Source of the DNA: Vibrio cholerae
GTDB lineage: Bacteria > Actinomycetota > Actinomycetes > Actinomycetales > Micrococcaceae
Length of the DNA stretch: 51,012 bases
Direction: 5' to 3'
Assembly: GCA_009728235.1 (NCBI GenBank)
Contig: WNZI01000022.1
Span: forward strand, 1 to 51,012
The translations under genes were made by a program, and so were the position numbers. The notes under the pieces were generated by a model. It did no database searches. It was not told where the DNA came from and was given only the letters and a program-made list of their open reading frames with translations. Shown one piece after another: positions 9,583 through 18,243 of this stretch. How positions within the stretch are numbered: position 1 is the first letter of the stretch; each line of letters starts with the position of its first letter.

Positions 9583-10793
9583 GTGACGACCATCGGGAAT
9601 CCCCTCGAGCAGGTGACCCTCGGCGACCTCCGCCGGCGGAGCAGCGTGAAATGGCGTGCGCACCCGGAGGACGTCCTCCCGTTGTGGGTGGCGGAGATGG
9701 ACGTGCACCTCGCCGAGCCGGTCGCCCGGGCCCTGACCGATGCGATCGGGCGCGGTGACACGGGGTATCCCTCGGGCAACGGTTACGCGGAGGCACTGTC
9801 GTCGTTCGCTGCGCGCCGCTGGGGCTGGACGGGGCTGGATCCCGACACCACGGCCCTGGCCCCGGATGTCATGCTCGGGATCGTCGAGGTGCTCCGCCTC
9901 GTCAGCGCGCCCGGAGACGCCGTCGTCGTCAGCGCACCCGTGTACCCGCCCTTCTTCGCGTTCGTCGAGCATGACCAGCGGCACATCGTGCAGGCGGCGC
10001 TCGAGACGGCGGGCGGATCGACCAGGAGTCCCTCGCCGCGGCCTTCGTCGTCGCGCGGGCTGGTGGCCGCGGTGCCGCCTACCTGATGAGCAACCCGCAC
10101 AATCCCACGGGAACGGTCCATACCCGTGCGGAGCTGGAGCAGATCGCCGCGCTCGCGCGCCGCCACGGCGTCCGGGTCATCTCGGACGAGATCCACAGCC
10201 CGCTCGTGCTGGCCGGGAACAGTTTCACGCCGTACCTCAGCGTCGCGGGAGCAGGGGATGCCTTCGCCCTCGTCTCCGCATCGAAGGCCTGGAACCTCGC
10301 CGGCCTGAAGGCGGCGGTGATCGTCGCCGGCCCCGCTGCGGCCGCTGATCTGCGCCGCTTGCCGGAGGAGGTGGGCCACGGGCCCAGCCACCTCGGAATC
10401 ATCGCGCACACGGCGGCCCTCAACGAGGGTGGGCCCTGGCTCGACGCACTGATCGCCGGTCTCGGCGACAATCGTGAGCTCCTCGCAACGCTCATCGCCG
10501 AGCATCTTCCGGGCGTTGGCTTCCGTGCCCCCGAGGGAACGTATCTGGCCTGGCTCGACTGTCGCGGGTTGGGCCTGCACGATTCCGTCGGCGACGGCAC
10601 TCCGGGGATCGTGACGGAACTGGCCGGGCCCGCCCGGTTCTTCCTCGACGAGGCGCGGGTCGCGCTGAGCTCCGGGCACGTGTTCGGAGCGGGAGGGGCC
10701 GGGCACGTGCGATTGAACTTCGCGACGTCGTCGAGCATCCTCACCGAAGCCGTGCTCCGGATGGCCCGCGCCCTCGAGCGCCGCGCGCCCTGA
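9583..10793 (+). CDS. MalY/PatB-like PLP-dependent aminotransferase or C-S lyase (frameshifted)
   Basis: About 403 residues over two frames. The first frame carries [15 protein letters not shown] and VYPPFFAFV; the second begins [11 protein letters not shown] and carries [18 protein letters not shown] and [12 protein letters not shown] with the PLP lysine. These are signatures of the MalY/PatB cystathionine beta-lyase branch of fold-type I enzymes, which cleave C-S bonds to give ammonia, pyruvate and a thiol, though some act as aminotransferases. The frames join at bases 10012-10013, where two bases stand in place of one codon, so one base is missing and the total length is 2 mod 3. This is a sequencing indel or a very recent mutation. 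Its upstream neighbour is the divergent sugar operon, and no partner gene is evident. Confidence 0.82.
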
Positions 10794-10844
10794 GCGGGGA
10801 CCCGGCCTCGCGGACGGACGGGGAGCGGATCGCAGGGGAGGGCC

Positions 10845-11405
10845 TCAGCTGTTCCGCGCCTTCCGCGCCCGGTATGCCTTCACGTGCGTGCGGTTGGCGC
10901 AGTTGCCGGTGTCACAGAAGCGCTTGGACCGGTTGCGGCTGAGGTCCAGCACCACACCGTCGCAGTCCTCGGCAGCGCAGGAGCGGAGTCGGTCGAGTTC
11001 GTGGGCGCGGATGACGTCCGCAAGGGCCATGGCAGCTTCCGTCGCCATCCGTTCCTCCAGCGGCGCCTCGGGTCCCGTGGCGTGCAGGTGCCAGTCCCAC
11101 TCGTCGTGGCGCACGAGCTGGGGGAGGGCCCTGGCCCTGCGCAGGATCGCATTGACCAGCCCGACGGCGTCGTCCTCCTCCGCGAACCAGATCACCTCGA
11201 GCTCGGCGCGCAGCCCGCGGACGGACTGCAGCTCGTCGTGGGTCCGTCTCCGGGAACCGGAGAACCGTTGCTCGTCCAGGAACCGGTCGAGCCCCTCGAT
11301 CGTCGCGAGCGGGTCGACGTCGTTCCTCGTCGTGTTGATCAGCGCGGCAGCTGACGCGAGCGCCACTTCCGTGTCATAGGCGAACACCTTGTTGACTCCT
11401 GACAT
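10845..11405 (-). CDS. CGNR zinc-finger / ABATE domain protein, putative transcriptional regulator
   Basis: A 186-residue protein. The N-terminal about 120 residues match the stress-induced ABATE domain (LINTTRNDVDPL near the start). The C-terminus is a CGNR zinc finger: CAAEDC, then RNRSKRFCDTGNCANR, giving four Cys for one zinc. In this variant the CGNR motif reads CANR. Such proteins are usually described as probable DNA-binding regulators. The start has a good AGGGGAG ribosome site. It diverges from an EamA exporter across a 73-nt gap full of TGTCA/TGACA repeats, so control of itself and that exporter is a reasonable inference. Confidence 0.88.
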   Translation of the reverse strand: MSGVNKVFAYDTEVALASAAALINTTRNDVDPLATIEGLDRFLDEQRFSGSRRRTHDELQSVRGLRAELEVIWFAEEDDAVGLVNAILRRARALPQLVRHDEWDWHLHATGPEAPLEERMATEAAMALADVIRAHELDRLRSCAAEDCDGVVLDLSRNRSKRFCDTGNCANRTHVKAYRARKARNS

Positions 11406-11417
11406 TGATCTCCCCTA

Positions 11418-11452
11418 GTGTCACGACCATAACCATTTGTCACTCATGACAC
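11418..11452. promoter_or_regulatory. Overlapping TGTCA/TGACA repeats, candidate CGNR operator
   Basis: GTGTCA (11418-11423) pairs as an inverted repeat with TGACAC (11447-11452), and TGTCA-N4-TGACA (11438-11451) forms a tighter inner palindrome. Three half-sites in 35 bp between divergent genes suggest a regulator site covering both promoters. The binding protein is inferred to be the adjacent CGNR protein. Confidence 0.5.
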
Positions 11453-11478
11453 CAGTCAACGACCCGTAGGGAACCGAC

Positions 11479-12453
11479 ATGACCCTCCGCCCCACCACCG
11501 GCCTCTGGATAGCACTCGTGTCCGCGGCGACCTTCGGCGTCTCGGGGCCGTTCGCCAAGTCACTCCTCGAGATCGGGTGGAGCCCCGGCGCAGCCGTCGG
11601 GCTCCGCATCGGTGGTGCCGCCGTCGTGCTCCTGGTCCCCGCGCTGATCGCCCTGCGCGGACGCTGGTCGACCGTCCGCGGCAACGCGCTCACCGTCGCC
11701 ATCTACGGCATGACGGCGATCGCACTGTGCCAGTTGTTCTACTTCAGCGCGGTGCAGCGCATGTCGGTCGGCGTCGCCCTGCTGCTCGAATACCTGGCTC
11801 CCGTGCTGATCGTCGGATTCCTCTGGTTCCGTTCGCGCAAGGCCCCCAGGGTGCTCACGATGACCGGCTCCGTCACCGCGATCCTCGGGCTCCTGCTGGT
11901 GCTGGACCTCACCGGCGACGCACGCCTGGATCCCGTGGGAGTCCTGTTCGGTCTGGCCGCCGCCGTCTGCCTCGCGGTGTTCTTCCTCATGTCCGCGAAG
12001 GTGGACGACTCGCTCCCGCCCCTCGTCATGGCGGGCGGGGGAATGCTGGTGGGTGCGCTCACCATCCTGGTGCTCGGTCTCACCGACATCATGCCCTTCC
12101 GCTTCGTCTTCTCCGACGTCTCGCTGGCCGGTGCGACCTTCAGCTGGGTCGTTCCGGTGGTGGTCCTCGTCCTCGTCGCCACCGTGGCTGCCTATGTGAC
12201 AGGTATCCTCGCGGCGCAGCGCCTCGGTTCGAAGGTCGCCAGCTTCGTGGCGCTCACCGAGGTGATGTTCGCCGTCGTCGCGGCCTGGCTGATCCTCGGT
12301 GAACTGCCCGGCGTCATCCAGCTGTTCGGAGGGCTGCTGATAGTGGCGGGCGTCGTGTGCGTGCGGATGGACGAGATGCGCACCGCGGACGGCACCTCGA
12401 GGGCTGCTGCTGGGGCAGAGCCCAACCCGGTGGAGCCGCTGCCGCGCGGGTGA
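11479..12453 (+). CDS. EamA/RhaT family (DMT) transporter
   Basis: A 324-residue inner-membrane protein with ten hydrophobic helices in two repeats. Each carries the drug/metabolite transporter layout: AATFGVSGPFAKSLLEIG in helix 1 and FVALTEVMFAVVAAWLILGE near the end of repeat 2. Members export amino acids, purines or other small metabolites. AGGGA precedes the start. The polar C-terminal tail (about 30 residues, Ala/Glu/Pro-rich) is cytoplasmic. The gene is divergent from the CGNR protein, which may regulate it. The substrate is not predictable. Confidence 0.9.
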   Translation: MTLRPTTGLWIALVSAATFGVSGPFAKSLLEIGWSPGAAVGLRIGGAAVVLLVPALIALRGRWSTVRGNALTVAIYGMTAIALCQLFYFSAVQRMSVGVALLLEYLAPVLIVGFLWFRSRKAPRVLTMTGSVTAILGLLLVLDLTGDARLDPVGVLFGLAAAVCLAVFFLMSAKVDDSLPPLVMAGGGMLVGALTILVLGLTDIMPFRFVFSDVSLAGATFSWVVPVVVLVLVATVAAYVTGILAAQRLGSKVASFVALTEVMFAVVAAWLILGELPGVIQLFGGLLIVAGVVCVRMDEMRTADGTSRAAAGAEPNPVEPLPRG

Positions 12454-12505
12454 CGGCGGCGCCGTCAACGCCTTGCGCCTTCGGTCCTCAGGGGTTCCGC
12501 CACCG

Positions 12506-12511
12506 TATACT
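12506..12511 (+). promoter_or_regulatory. -10 box TATACT ahead of leaderless small ORF and DUF808 gene
   Basis: TATACT ends 6 nt before the ATG at 12518, so the predicted transcript starts at that ATG. No strong -35 is seen 17 bp upstream. Confidence 0.5.
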
Positions 12512-12517
12512 CCGAGC

Positions 12518-12592
12518 ATGCCGATCATGCGCGCCAATCCTGGCATCCCCGCCCGTCCCCCCGTCGTCCGCCCGCGCGGGGGACGATCGTGA
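12518..12592 (+). CDS. Possible 24-residue leader peptide overlapping the DUF808 start
   Basis: This small ORF begins at an ATG placed for leaderless translation behind TATACT, encodes 24 residues rich in Pro and Arg, and ends TGA at 12590-12592. The downstream GTG at 12589 overlaps that stop as GTGA, so ribosomes finishing the small ORF could restart on the DUF808 gene. It has no recognisable protein family and could be a translational-coupling device rather than a functional peptide. Support is positional only. Confidence 0.4.
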   Translation: MPIMRANPGIPARPPVVRPRGGRS

Positions 12593-13617
12593 GCGGCGGT
12601 CTCGTCGCCCTCCTGGACGACGTCGCAGCCCTGGCCCGCATAGCGGCCGCCTCCGTGGACGACGTCGCTGCCGGAGCGGCCAAGGCGGGGGCGAAGGCCG
12701 CCGGTGTCGTGATCGACGACGCCGCCGTGACCCCCCAGTACGTGTCCGGTGCCGACCCGTCCCGGGAACTGCCCATGATCAAGCGGATCTTCTGGGGATC
12801 GCTCCGGAACAAGCTCGTCATCATCCTGCCGGCGCTGCTGCTGATCAGCGCTTTCGTCCCCGGCATCATCCCGTTCATCCTCATGCTCGGCGGGACCTAC
12901 CTGTGCTACGAGGGAGCCGAGAAGGTCTGGCACAAGCTCCGCGGCCACCACGCAGCAGAAAAGGCCCCGGCGGTCGAGAGGGGCCCCGAGGCGGAGGCGA
13001 AGGTCACCAAGGGCGCCATCACCACCGACTTCATCCTGTCCTGCGAGATCATGGTCATCTCGATGACCGAAGTGGCCGACGAGTCCCTGTGGGCCAGGGC
13101 GATCATCCTGGTCGTCGTGGCGATCGCGATCACGGTACTCGTCTACGGCGCTGTCGCCCTCATCGTCAAGATGGACGACATCGGTCTCCACCTGACCACC
13201 AAGGACTCGGCCGGCTCCAAGCGCTTCGGCGAGATGCTCGTCAAGGGGATGCCCACCGTGCTGACCGTGATCACCCTCGTGGGAACGGTCGCCATGCTGT
13301 GGGTCGGTGGCCACATCATGCTGCAGGGGGTCTACGACCTCGGCTGGCACCTGCCGTACGACGTGGTCCATGTCCTCGAGGCTCCGTTCACCGGTATCGC
13401 CGTGGTCGGAGGGTTCCTGACCTGGCTCGTGGACACTCTGTGCTCCGCCGTGATCGGACTCGCCTGGGGGCTCATCGTCATGGCCGTCGTGCAGCCGCTG
13501 CTGAAGGCACTGCCGTCCAGCAAGAAGAAGGGCGGGCACGAGGAGGGCGACGTCCGCGCAGCGGTCGCGGGGCACCGACCCGCGAAGCGCGCCGATACCC
13601 CCGGGACCTCTGCGTAG
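12589..13617 (+). CDS. DUF808 family inner-membrane protein (YedI-like)
   Basis: A 342-residue protein beginning SGGLVALLDDVAALA, then AAASVDDVAAGA and VTPQYVSG, the hallmark N-terminal segment of DUF808/YedI proteins. About seven to eight hydrophobic helices follow. The cytoplasmic loop after helix 2 is Lys/Glu-rich and the C-terminus is basic. The function is not established for the family. The start is GTG with GGGGGA about 6 nt upstream, and it also overlaps the stop of the small upstream ORF. Length is normal for the family. Confidence 0.9.
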   Translation: MSGGLVALLDDVAALARIAAASVDDVAAGAAKAGAKAAGVVIDDAAVTPQYVSGADPSRELPMIKRIFWGSLRNKLVIILPALLLISAFVPGIIPFILMLGGTYLCYEGAEKVWHKLRGHHAAEKAPAVERGPEAEAKVTKGAITTDFILSCEIMVISMTEVADESLWARAIILVVVAIAITVLVYGAVALIVKMDDIGLHLTTKDSAGSKRFGEMLVKGMPTVLTVITLVGTVAMLWVGGHIMLQGVYDLGWHLPYDVVHVLEAPFTGIAVVGGFLTWLVDTLCSAVIGLAWGLIVMAVVQPLLKALPSSKKKGGHEEGDVRAAVAGHRPAKRADTPGTSA

Positions 13618-13653
13618 GATCTTGCGGCCCCCAGTCCGTCCCAGGGTGCCGAC

Positions 13654-15897
13654 CTACCTGCCGAAGCTGCGCAGCCTGAGCGAGTTGGCGACGACGAGGA
13701 CCGAACTCGCTGCCATCGCAGCGCCGGCGAGCATCGGGTTGAGCAGTCCGAGCGCCGCGACGGGGATGCCGACGGCGTTGTAGAAGAAGGCCCAGAACAG
13801 GTTGCCCTTGATGGTGCCGAGCGTCCGACGTGAGAGCTCGATGGCCTGGGCGACCTGCTCCAGGCTGTTGCCCATCACGGTGAGGTCGGCGGCCTCGATG
13901 GCGACGTCGGTGCCCGAACCCATGGCGATGCCGAGGTCGGCCTGCGCCAGTGCTGCGGCGTCGTTCACGCCGTCGCCCGCCATGGCCACGGTCGCCCCCG
14001 CAGCCTGGAGCTTCCGGATGGCGTCCACCTTGCCCTCGGGAGACACTCCGGCGAGGACGTCCGCGGCATCGATGCCCACCGCGGCGGCGACCTGCTCCGC
14101 GACGGCCCGGTTGTCGCCCGTCAGCAGGATGGGGCGCAGCCCGAGCCGACGCAGGCGCCCGATCGCTGCGGCCGATCCGTCCTTCACCGTATCGGAGAGC
14201 GTGACGAACCCTGCGACGTGGCCGTCGACGGACACCCAGACGGCAGTGGTGCCGGCGTCCTCCGCGGTACGGAAGGCAGCCGTCTGTTCCGGGGAGGGAC
14301 GATCGCCGTTCCGTTCGAGCCAGTCCACGCGTCCGGCGGTCACGGTGACGCCGTCGACCACACCCCGCACGCCACCGCCGGGCGCGCTCATGAAGTCGAG
14401 CACCTCCGGGAGTCGTCCGGCCTCCGCGGCACGCTGCGCGATGGCGTACGCGATCGGGTGCTCGCTGGCCGACTCCACGGCTCCGGCCAGGCGCAGCAGA
14501 TCGGCGGCGGGCACGTCGGCGAGGACGACGACGTCGTCCACCGCCATGGTGCCGGTGGTGACCGTGCCGGTCTTGTCCAGCACGATGGTGTCCACGGTCC
14601 GGGTGTCCTCGAGGACCTGGGGTCCGCGGATGAGGATACCGAGCTGCGCCCCACGGCCGGTACCGGTCAGCAGGGCCGTCGGCGTCGCGAGGCCCAGCGC
14701 GCACGGGCAGGCGATCACGAGGACGGTCACGGACGCGGTGAACGCCGCGTCGAGGTTGCCTGTCAGGACGAGCCACAGCACGAACGTCAGGACGGCGAGA
14801 ACGAGGACCACGGGGACGAACACGGCGCTGATGCGGTCCGCGAGACGGGCGATGCGCGCCTTGCCGCTCTGAGCCTGGCTCACGAGACGGCCCATGGATG
14901 CCAGCACCGTGTCGGCGCCCACGCGGGTCGCCCGCACCACGATCCGGCCGGAGGTGTTGATCGTGGCACCCGTGACGGCGTCGCCCGGTGCCACCTCGAC
15001 GGGTATGCTCTCGCCCGTCAGCAGGGCGGCATCGACGGCGCTGGCACCCTCGGTGACGATTCCGTCGGTCGGGATCTTCTCGCCGGGCCGGACGACGAAC
15101 TCGTCCCCCGGGATCAGCGTGCCTGCGGGCAGCGTGAGCTCGGTGCGCTCGCCGTCGACCGTACGCAGGACGTGCGCCTCCTTCGCGCCGAGGTTCAGGA
15201 GCGAGGTCAGGGCATTGCCTGCCCGCTGCTTGGCGGAGGCCTCGAGGAAGCGGCCGAGCAGCAGGAAGGTCACGACGACCGCGGCCACCTCGAAGTAGAG
15301 CGAATGCTCCGTCATGTCCATCCCGGCCATGCCCGCGTGCTCCGTCATGGCAGGATCCGCGACGAGTTGCCAGGTGGAGAACAGGAAAGCTGCCGTCACG
15401 CCGATCGAGACCAGGGTGTCCATGGTGGAGGACAGGTGGCGCGCGTTGATGGCCGCTGCGCGATGGAAGGGCCACGCGGACCAGGTCACCACCGGCAGGG
15501 ACAGGGCGAGAACCACCCAACCCCAGTTCGGGAACTGGAGGGCGGGCACCATCGAGATGAGCAGCACGGGCACGGACAGGACGGCGGCGAGGACCAGGCG
15601 CGCGCCGAGGAGGGACGGTGTGTGGTCGTGCTCACCGCTGTCGGTGTGCTCCGGGTGCACCACGCGTGCGCCATAGCCCGTTGCCACGACGGTGTCGATC
15701 AGCTCCTGGTCGCTGATCGACGCAGGTACGCGGACGACAGCACTCTCCAGCGGCAGGTTGACGCTCGCCTCCACGCCGTCGAGCTTCCCGAGCTTCCGCT
15801 CCACCCGGCCGACGCAGGACGCGCAGGTCATGCCCTGGATCGACAGCTCGACGACGCGCTGCTGCGCGTCCTCCGTCGGGATCTGATGTGTGGTCAT
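13654..15897 (-). CDS. copA: Copper-translocating P-type ATPase
   Basis: A 747-residue P1B-type ATPase that exports Cu+ across the membrane. One N-terminal HMA domain carries GMTCASC with metal-binding C25 and C28. The membrane CPC motif is C397-P-C399 (VIACPCALG). The phosphorylated Asp is D441 in DKTGT, followed by TGES earlier, HP near SEHPIAYA, and [16 protein letters not shown] at the hinge. CPC with this layout indicates Cu+/Ag+. A Met/His-rich external loop ([12 protein letters not shown]) before the third helix pair could collect copper. It begins one base after the copZ stop codon and forms a csoR-copZ-copA operon. Confidence 0.96.
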   Translation of the reverse strand: MTTHQIPTEDAQQRVVELSIQGMTCASCVGRVERKLGKLDGVEASVNLPLESAVVRVPASISDQELIDTVVATGYGARVVHPEHTDSGEHDHTPSLLGARLVLAAVLSVPVLLISMVPALQFPNWGWVVLALSLPVVTWSAWPFHRAAAINARHLSSTMDTLVSIGVTAAFLFSTWQLVADPAMTEHAGMAGMDMTEHSLYFEVAAVVVTFLLLGRFLEASAKQRAGNALTSLLNLGAKEAHVLRTVDGERTELTLPAGTLIPGDEFVVRPGEKIPTDGIVTEGASAVDAALLTGESIPVEVAPGDAVTGATINTSGRIVVRATRVGADTVLASMGRLVSQAQSGKARIARLADRISAVFVPVVLVLAVLTFVLWLVLTGNLDAAFTASVTVLVIACPCALGLATPTALLTGTGRGAQLGILIRGPQVLEDTRTVDTIVLDKTGTVTTGTMAVDDVVVLADVPAADLLRLAGAVESASEHPIAYAIAQRAAEAGRLPEVLDFMSAPGGGVRGVVDGVTVTAGRVDWLERNGDRPSPEQTAAFRTAEDAGTTAVWVSVDGHVAGFVTLSDTVKDGSAAAIGRLRRLGLRPILLTGDNRAVAEQVAAAVGIDAADVLAGVSPEGKVDAIRKLQAAGATVAMAGDGVNDAAALAQADLGIAMGSGTDVAIEAADLTVMGNSLEQVAQAIELSRRTLGTIKGNLFWAFFYNAVGIPVAALGLLNPMLAGAAMAASSVLVVANSLRLRSFGR

Positions 15898-15898
15898 G

Positions 15899-16123
15899 TC
15901 AGGAACCGGCGGGCACCACGGTGTAACCGGCCTCGGCGACGGCTTCGTCGATCGAGGCGGCGTCCAGGGGCGTGGAGGAGGAGATGGTGGCGGTGGACGT
16001 GCCGCCGTTCACGAGGTCGACGTCGACGGCCTCGACGCCGGCAAGACCCGTCAGCTCGCTCTTCACCGCGCTGACGCAGTGGCCGCAGGTCATGCCGGTG
16101 ATGTTGATCGTGGTGGTGTTCAT
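15899..16123 (-). CDS. copZ: Copper chaperone, heavy-metal-associated domain protein
   Basis: A 74-residue single HMA domain with GMTCGHC (metal-binding C13 and C16), ferredoxin-like fold, cytosolic. It would bind Cu+ and hand it to CopA or to CsoR. It sits between csoR and copA, 27 nt after csoR and one base before copA, a standard Gram-positive copper arrangement. Length is typical. Another metal such as Zn cannot be excluded from the domain alone, but context favours copper. Confidence 0.94.
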   Translation of the reverse strand: MNTTTINITGMTCGHCVSAVKSELTGLAGVEAVDVDLVNGGTSTATISSSTPLDAASIDEAVAEAGYTVVPAGS

Positions 16124-16150
16124 GATGATCTCCTTGATGGTTGGGGTGCT

Positions 16151-16471
16151 TCAGCGGAGCAGGCGGCCGATCGCGGCCGTCGCCTCCTGGACCTTCTCCT
16201 GGACGCCGTCGTCGTTGCCCGACAGCTGGGCTTCCTGGGCGGCGCCGACGACGCAGTGCGAGATGTGCTCCTCGAGCAGTCCCATGGACACCGCATGGAG
16301 CGCCTTGTTGACGGCGGCGACCTGCGTGAGGATGTCGATGCAGTACTTGTCCTCCTCGACCATGCGGGCGATGCCCCGCACCTGACCCTCGATGCGCCGC
16401 AGTCGCTTGAGGTAGGCGTCCTTGTCCGCTGTGTAGCCGTGCGGTGCCGTGTTCTCCGTGATGGTGGTCAT
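16151..16471 (-). CDS. csoR: CsoR family copper-sensing repressor
   Basis: A 106-residue all-helical repressor. The Cu+ ligands are present at exactly the spacing of Mycobacterium CsoR: C44 (DKYCID), H69 and C73 (EEHISHC). The KRLRRIEGQVRGIARMVEED segment is the family's DNA-contact helix region. Apo-CsoR binds the operator and Cu+ releases it. A 19-bp palindrome 26-44 nt upstream overlaps the csoR -10 box, so the operon is autoregulated and copper-induced. The first about 15 residues vary within the family and may be disordered. Confidence 0.95.
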   Translation of the reverse strand: MTTITENTAPHGYTADKDAYLKRLRRIEGQVRGIARMVEEDKYCIDILTQVAAVNKALHAVSMGLLEEHISHCVVGAAQEAQLSGNDDGVQEKVQEATAAIGRLLR

Positions 16472-16494
16472 GAGTTCGCTCCTTCCATGCTCCC

Positions 16495-16515
16495 AGTATA
16501 CCCTCGGGGGGTATA
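16495..16515. promoter_or_regulatory. CsoR operator and csoR promoter
   Basis: TATACCC-TCGGG-GGGTATA (16497-16515) is a perfect 7-bp-arm palindrome very close to the known CsoR site (TATACCC-N-GGGTATA with a G/C centre). On the minus strand TATACT (16500-16495) is the csoR -10 box and lies in one operator arm. The DUF305 gene starts 98 nt away on the other side, so shared control is possible but not shown. Confidence 0.85.
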
Positions 16516-16612
16516 AGCATCCGACCCGTCGGAGTATTCCCGCCTGCCGGGGAACGCCCAGCAGCGTGCCGTACGTTGGCTATCCGGCCTACAACTCCAT
16601 CCAAGGACGTCC

Positions 16613-17275
16613 ATGACCCTCTCGTTCTCCCTCTGGCAGAAGCGGGTACTCCTGGTCCTCGCCGGGATCGCAGTACTGGCGCTCTTCGCCCTGGCCTTCT
16701 CCGCCGGACGTGTCTCTGCGGGCCCTTCCCATCCCGGTACCACCAGCGCGGATGCGGGGTTCGCCCGTGACATGCAGGTGCACCACCACCAGGCCGTCGA
16801 GATGTCGATGATCGTCCGGGACCAGGCGACGGACGAGACCCTGCGGGCGGTCGCCTACGACATCGCGCTCACCCAGCAGCAGCAGGCGGGCCAGATGTAC
16901 GCGTGGCTCGAGGAGTGGGGACTGTCGCAGAGCAGTGCGCAACCGCGCATGGAGTGGATGACGGCCGGCTCCGGCGATCACGGTGGGATGGCGATGGGCT
17001 CCGGGGAGGATCCCGGGTCGATGCTGACGGCCGAGGGGCTCATGCCCGGGATGGCGACCCCCGCGCAACTCGACGAGCTGCGTGCAGCCCAGGGAGAGGA
17101 TGCGGAGCGCCTCTACCTGGAACTCATGATCAACCACCACGAGGCGGGGGTGGAGATGGCCGCAGCCGGGGCCGAACTCGGCCAGACGGAGCAGGTACGC
17201 ACCCTCGCCGAGAAGATCCGGTCAGGTCAGCAGGCGGAGATCGACCTCATGCAGGGCATGCTGGACGCCCTGTGA
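16613..17275 (+). CDS. DUF305 domain protein, membrane-anchored, copper-associated
   Basis: A 220-residue protein with one N-terminal hydrophobic anchor (about residues 11-31), so the bulk is outside the membrane. The ferritin-like DUF305 fold is marked by two similar motifs: DMQVHHHQAVEMS near residue 52 and MINHHEAGVEMA near residue 177. A Met/Gly/His-rich loop (SGDHGGMAMGSGEDPGSML) between them would suit Cu binding. AAGGA precedes the start. DUF305 proteins often sit beside copper exporters; here the gene is divergent from the csoR operon. A role in external copper handling is inferred. Confidence 0.9.
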   Translation: MTLSFSLWQKRVLLVLAGIAVLALFALAFSAGRVSAGPSHPGTTSADAGFARDMQVHHHQAVEMSMIVRDQATDETLRAVAYDIALTQQQQAGQMYAWLEEWGLSQSSAQPRMEWMTAGSGDHGGMAMGSGEDPGSMLTAEGLMPGMATPAQLDELRAAQGEDAERLYLELMINHHEAGVEMAAAGAELGQTEQVRTLAEKIRSGQQAEIDLMQGMLDAL

Positions 17276-17403
17276 GCACTGGTCCACGAGATCGGCCGCA
17301 GGCCCTGTTCGTGGACTGGCGACAGCCGCCGGTAGATTGGTTCCCGGCGCTACCCCGAACCGCGGCGAACGCCGCAGCCATCCGAGCATCGAAGGAATCG
17401 TCG

Positions 17404-18057
17404 TTGAACAAGAAACGGTCACAGGAGAACCAGGATCGCCAAGCGCGCCTGGCCGCCATCCAAGCCCAGCAGCGGGCCGGTGAACGCAAGCGCAACGCGC
17501 TGATCTTCGGCGGGATCGGTGCGGTGATCCTCGCGGTGATCCTGGCCGTGACTCTCGTGATCGTAAACCAGGTGCAGGACACTCGGGCCCGTGAAGCCGC
17601 CGCCTCGCAGCCGATCGAGGGTGTCCAGGAATTCCCTGATGTGACGTTCAACCATGTCGAGGGTCCCGTCGAGTACGAGCAGTCGCCGCCCGTGGGCGGG
17701 GACCACAGCCCCATCTGGACCAACTGCGGCGTCTACACCCAGGCTGTTCCCAACGAGAACTCCGTCCATTCCATGGAGCACGGCGCCGTCTGGATCACCT
17801 ACGACCCCGAGATCGGCCAGGAGGAGATCGACAAGCTGACCGAACTCGTCGGAGACCGTTCGTACGTGCTGCTGAGCCCGTATCCGGGCCTCGACGAGCC
17901 GATCGTCGCCAGCGCCTGGGGCCTGCAGCTGAAGGTCGACTCCGTGGACGACTCCCGGCTGGCCACCTTCCTCGACAAGTACATCCAGGGTGAGCAGACC
18001 CGCGAACCCGGTGCGGCATGCTCGGGCGGACTGACCCCGGCGGGTAGCGCCTCCTGA
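17404..18057 (+). CDS. DUF3105 domain membrane-anchored protein
   Basis: A 217-residue protein from the TTG at 17404, chosen for AAGGAA 6 nt upstream; the same frame stays open far upstream but without family content. A Lys/Gln-rich cytoplasmic N-terminus (KKRSQENQDRQARLAAIQ) is followed by one membrane helix (about residues 32-52) and an external DUF3105 domain with VEYEQSPPVGGDHSPIW, NCGVY, SVHSMEHGAVWITY and a Cys near the C-terminus (GAACSGG). The conserved His and two Cys suggest a metal or redox role, not established. DUF305 and DUF3105 genes often occur together; the 128-nt gap upstream contains no other gene. Confidence 0.9.
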   Translation: MNKKRSQENQDRQARLAAIQAQQRAGERKRNALIFGGIGAVILAVILAVTLVIVNQVQDTRAREAAASQPIEGVQEFPDVTFNHVEGPVEYEQSPPVGGDHSPIWTNCGVYTQAVPNENSVHSMEHGAVWITYDPEIGQEEIDKLTELVGDRSYVLLSPYPGLDEPIVASAWGLQLKVDSVDDSRLATFLDKYIQGEQTREPGAACSGGLTPAGSAS

Positions 18058-18243
18058 GCAGCTCCGCGGATGTCCTGACGGCAGAGCGGGAACCAGTGGT
18101 CGCCGTGCCGTCGGCACGAGCAACACCGCAGGTGTCCCGTTCGTCGTCGAGCATGTTCCACTTTCCCCGCAGGACGCGCCGCCGGTAACGTGTGCACCAC
18201 GGGCCGCCGTCGGCGGACCCGATGCCGACGGAAGGCGCAGGAC

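Noticed and set aside
11560..13575. A 671-codon open frame on the minus strand
   Set aside because: It is antisense to the EamA and DUF808 genes, is extremely His/Asp/Gly-rich, and resembles no protein family; long antisense frames are expected at this GC content.
13478..16074. Long open frames on both strands across copA (680 and 618 codons)
   Set aside because: They are shadows of copA in other frames, with Arg- or His/Gly-rich composition and no motif.
16903..17403. Extension of the DUF3105 frame into the DUF305 gene
   Set aside because: Out of phase with DUF305 and of biased composition; the TTG at 17404 has a good ribosome site before a typical N-terminus.
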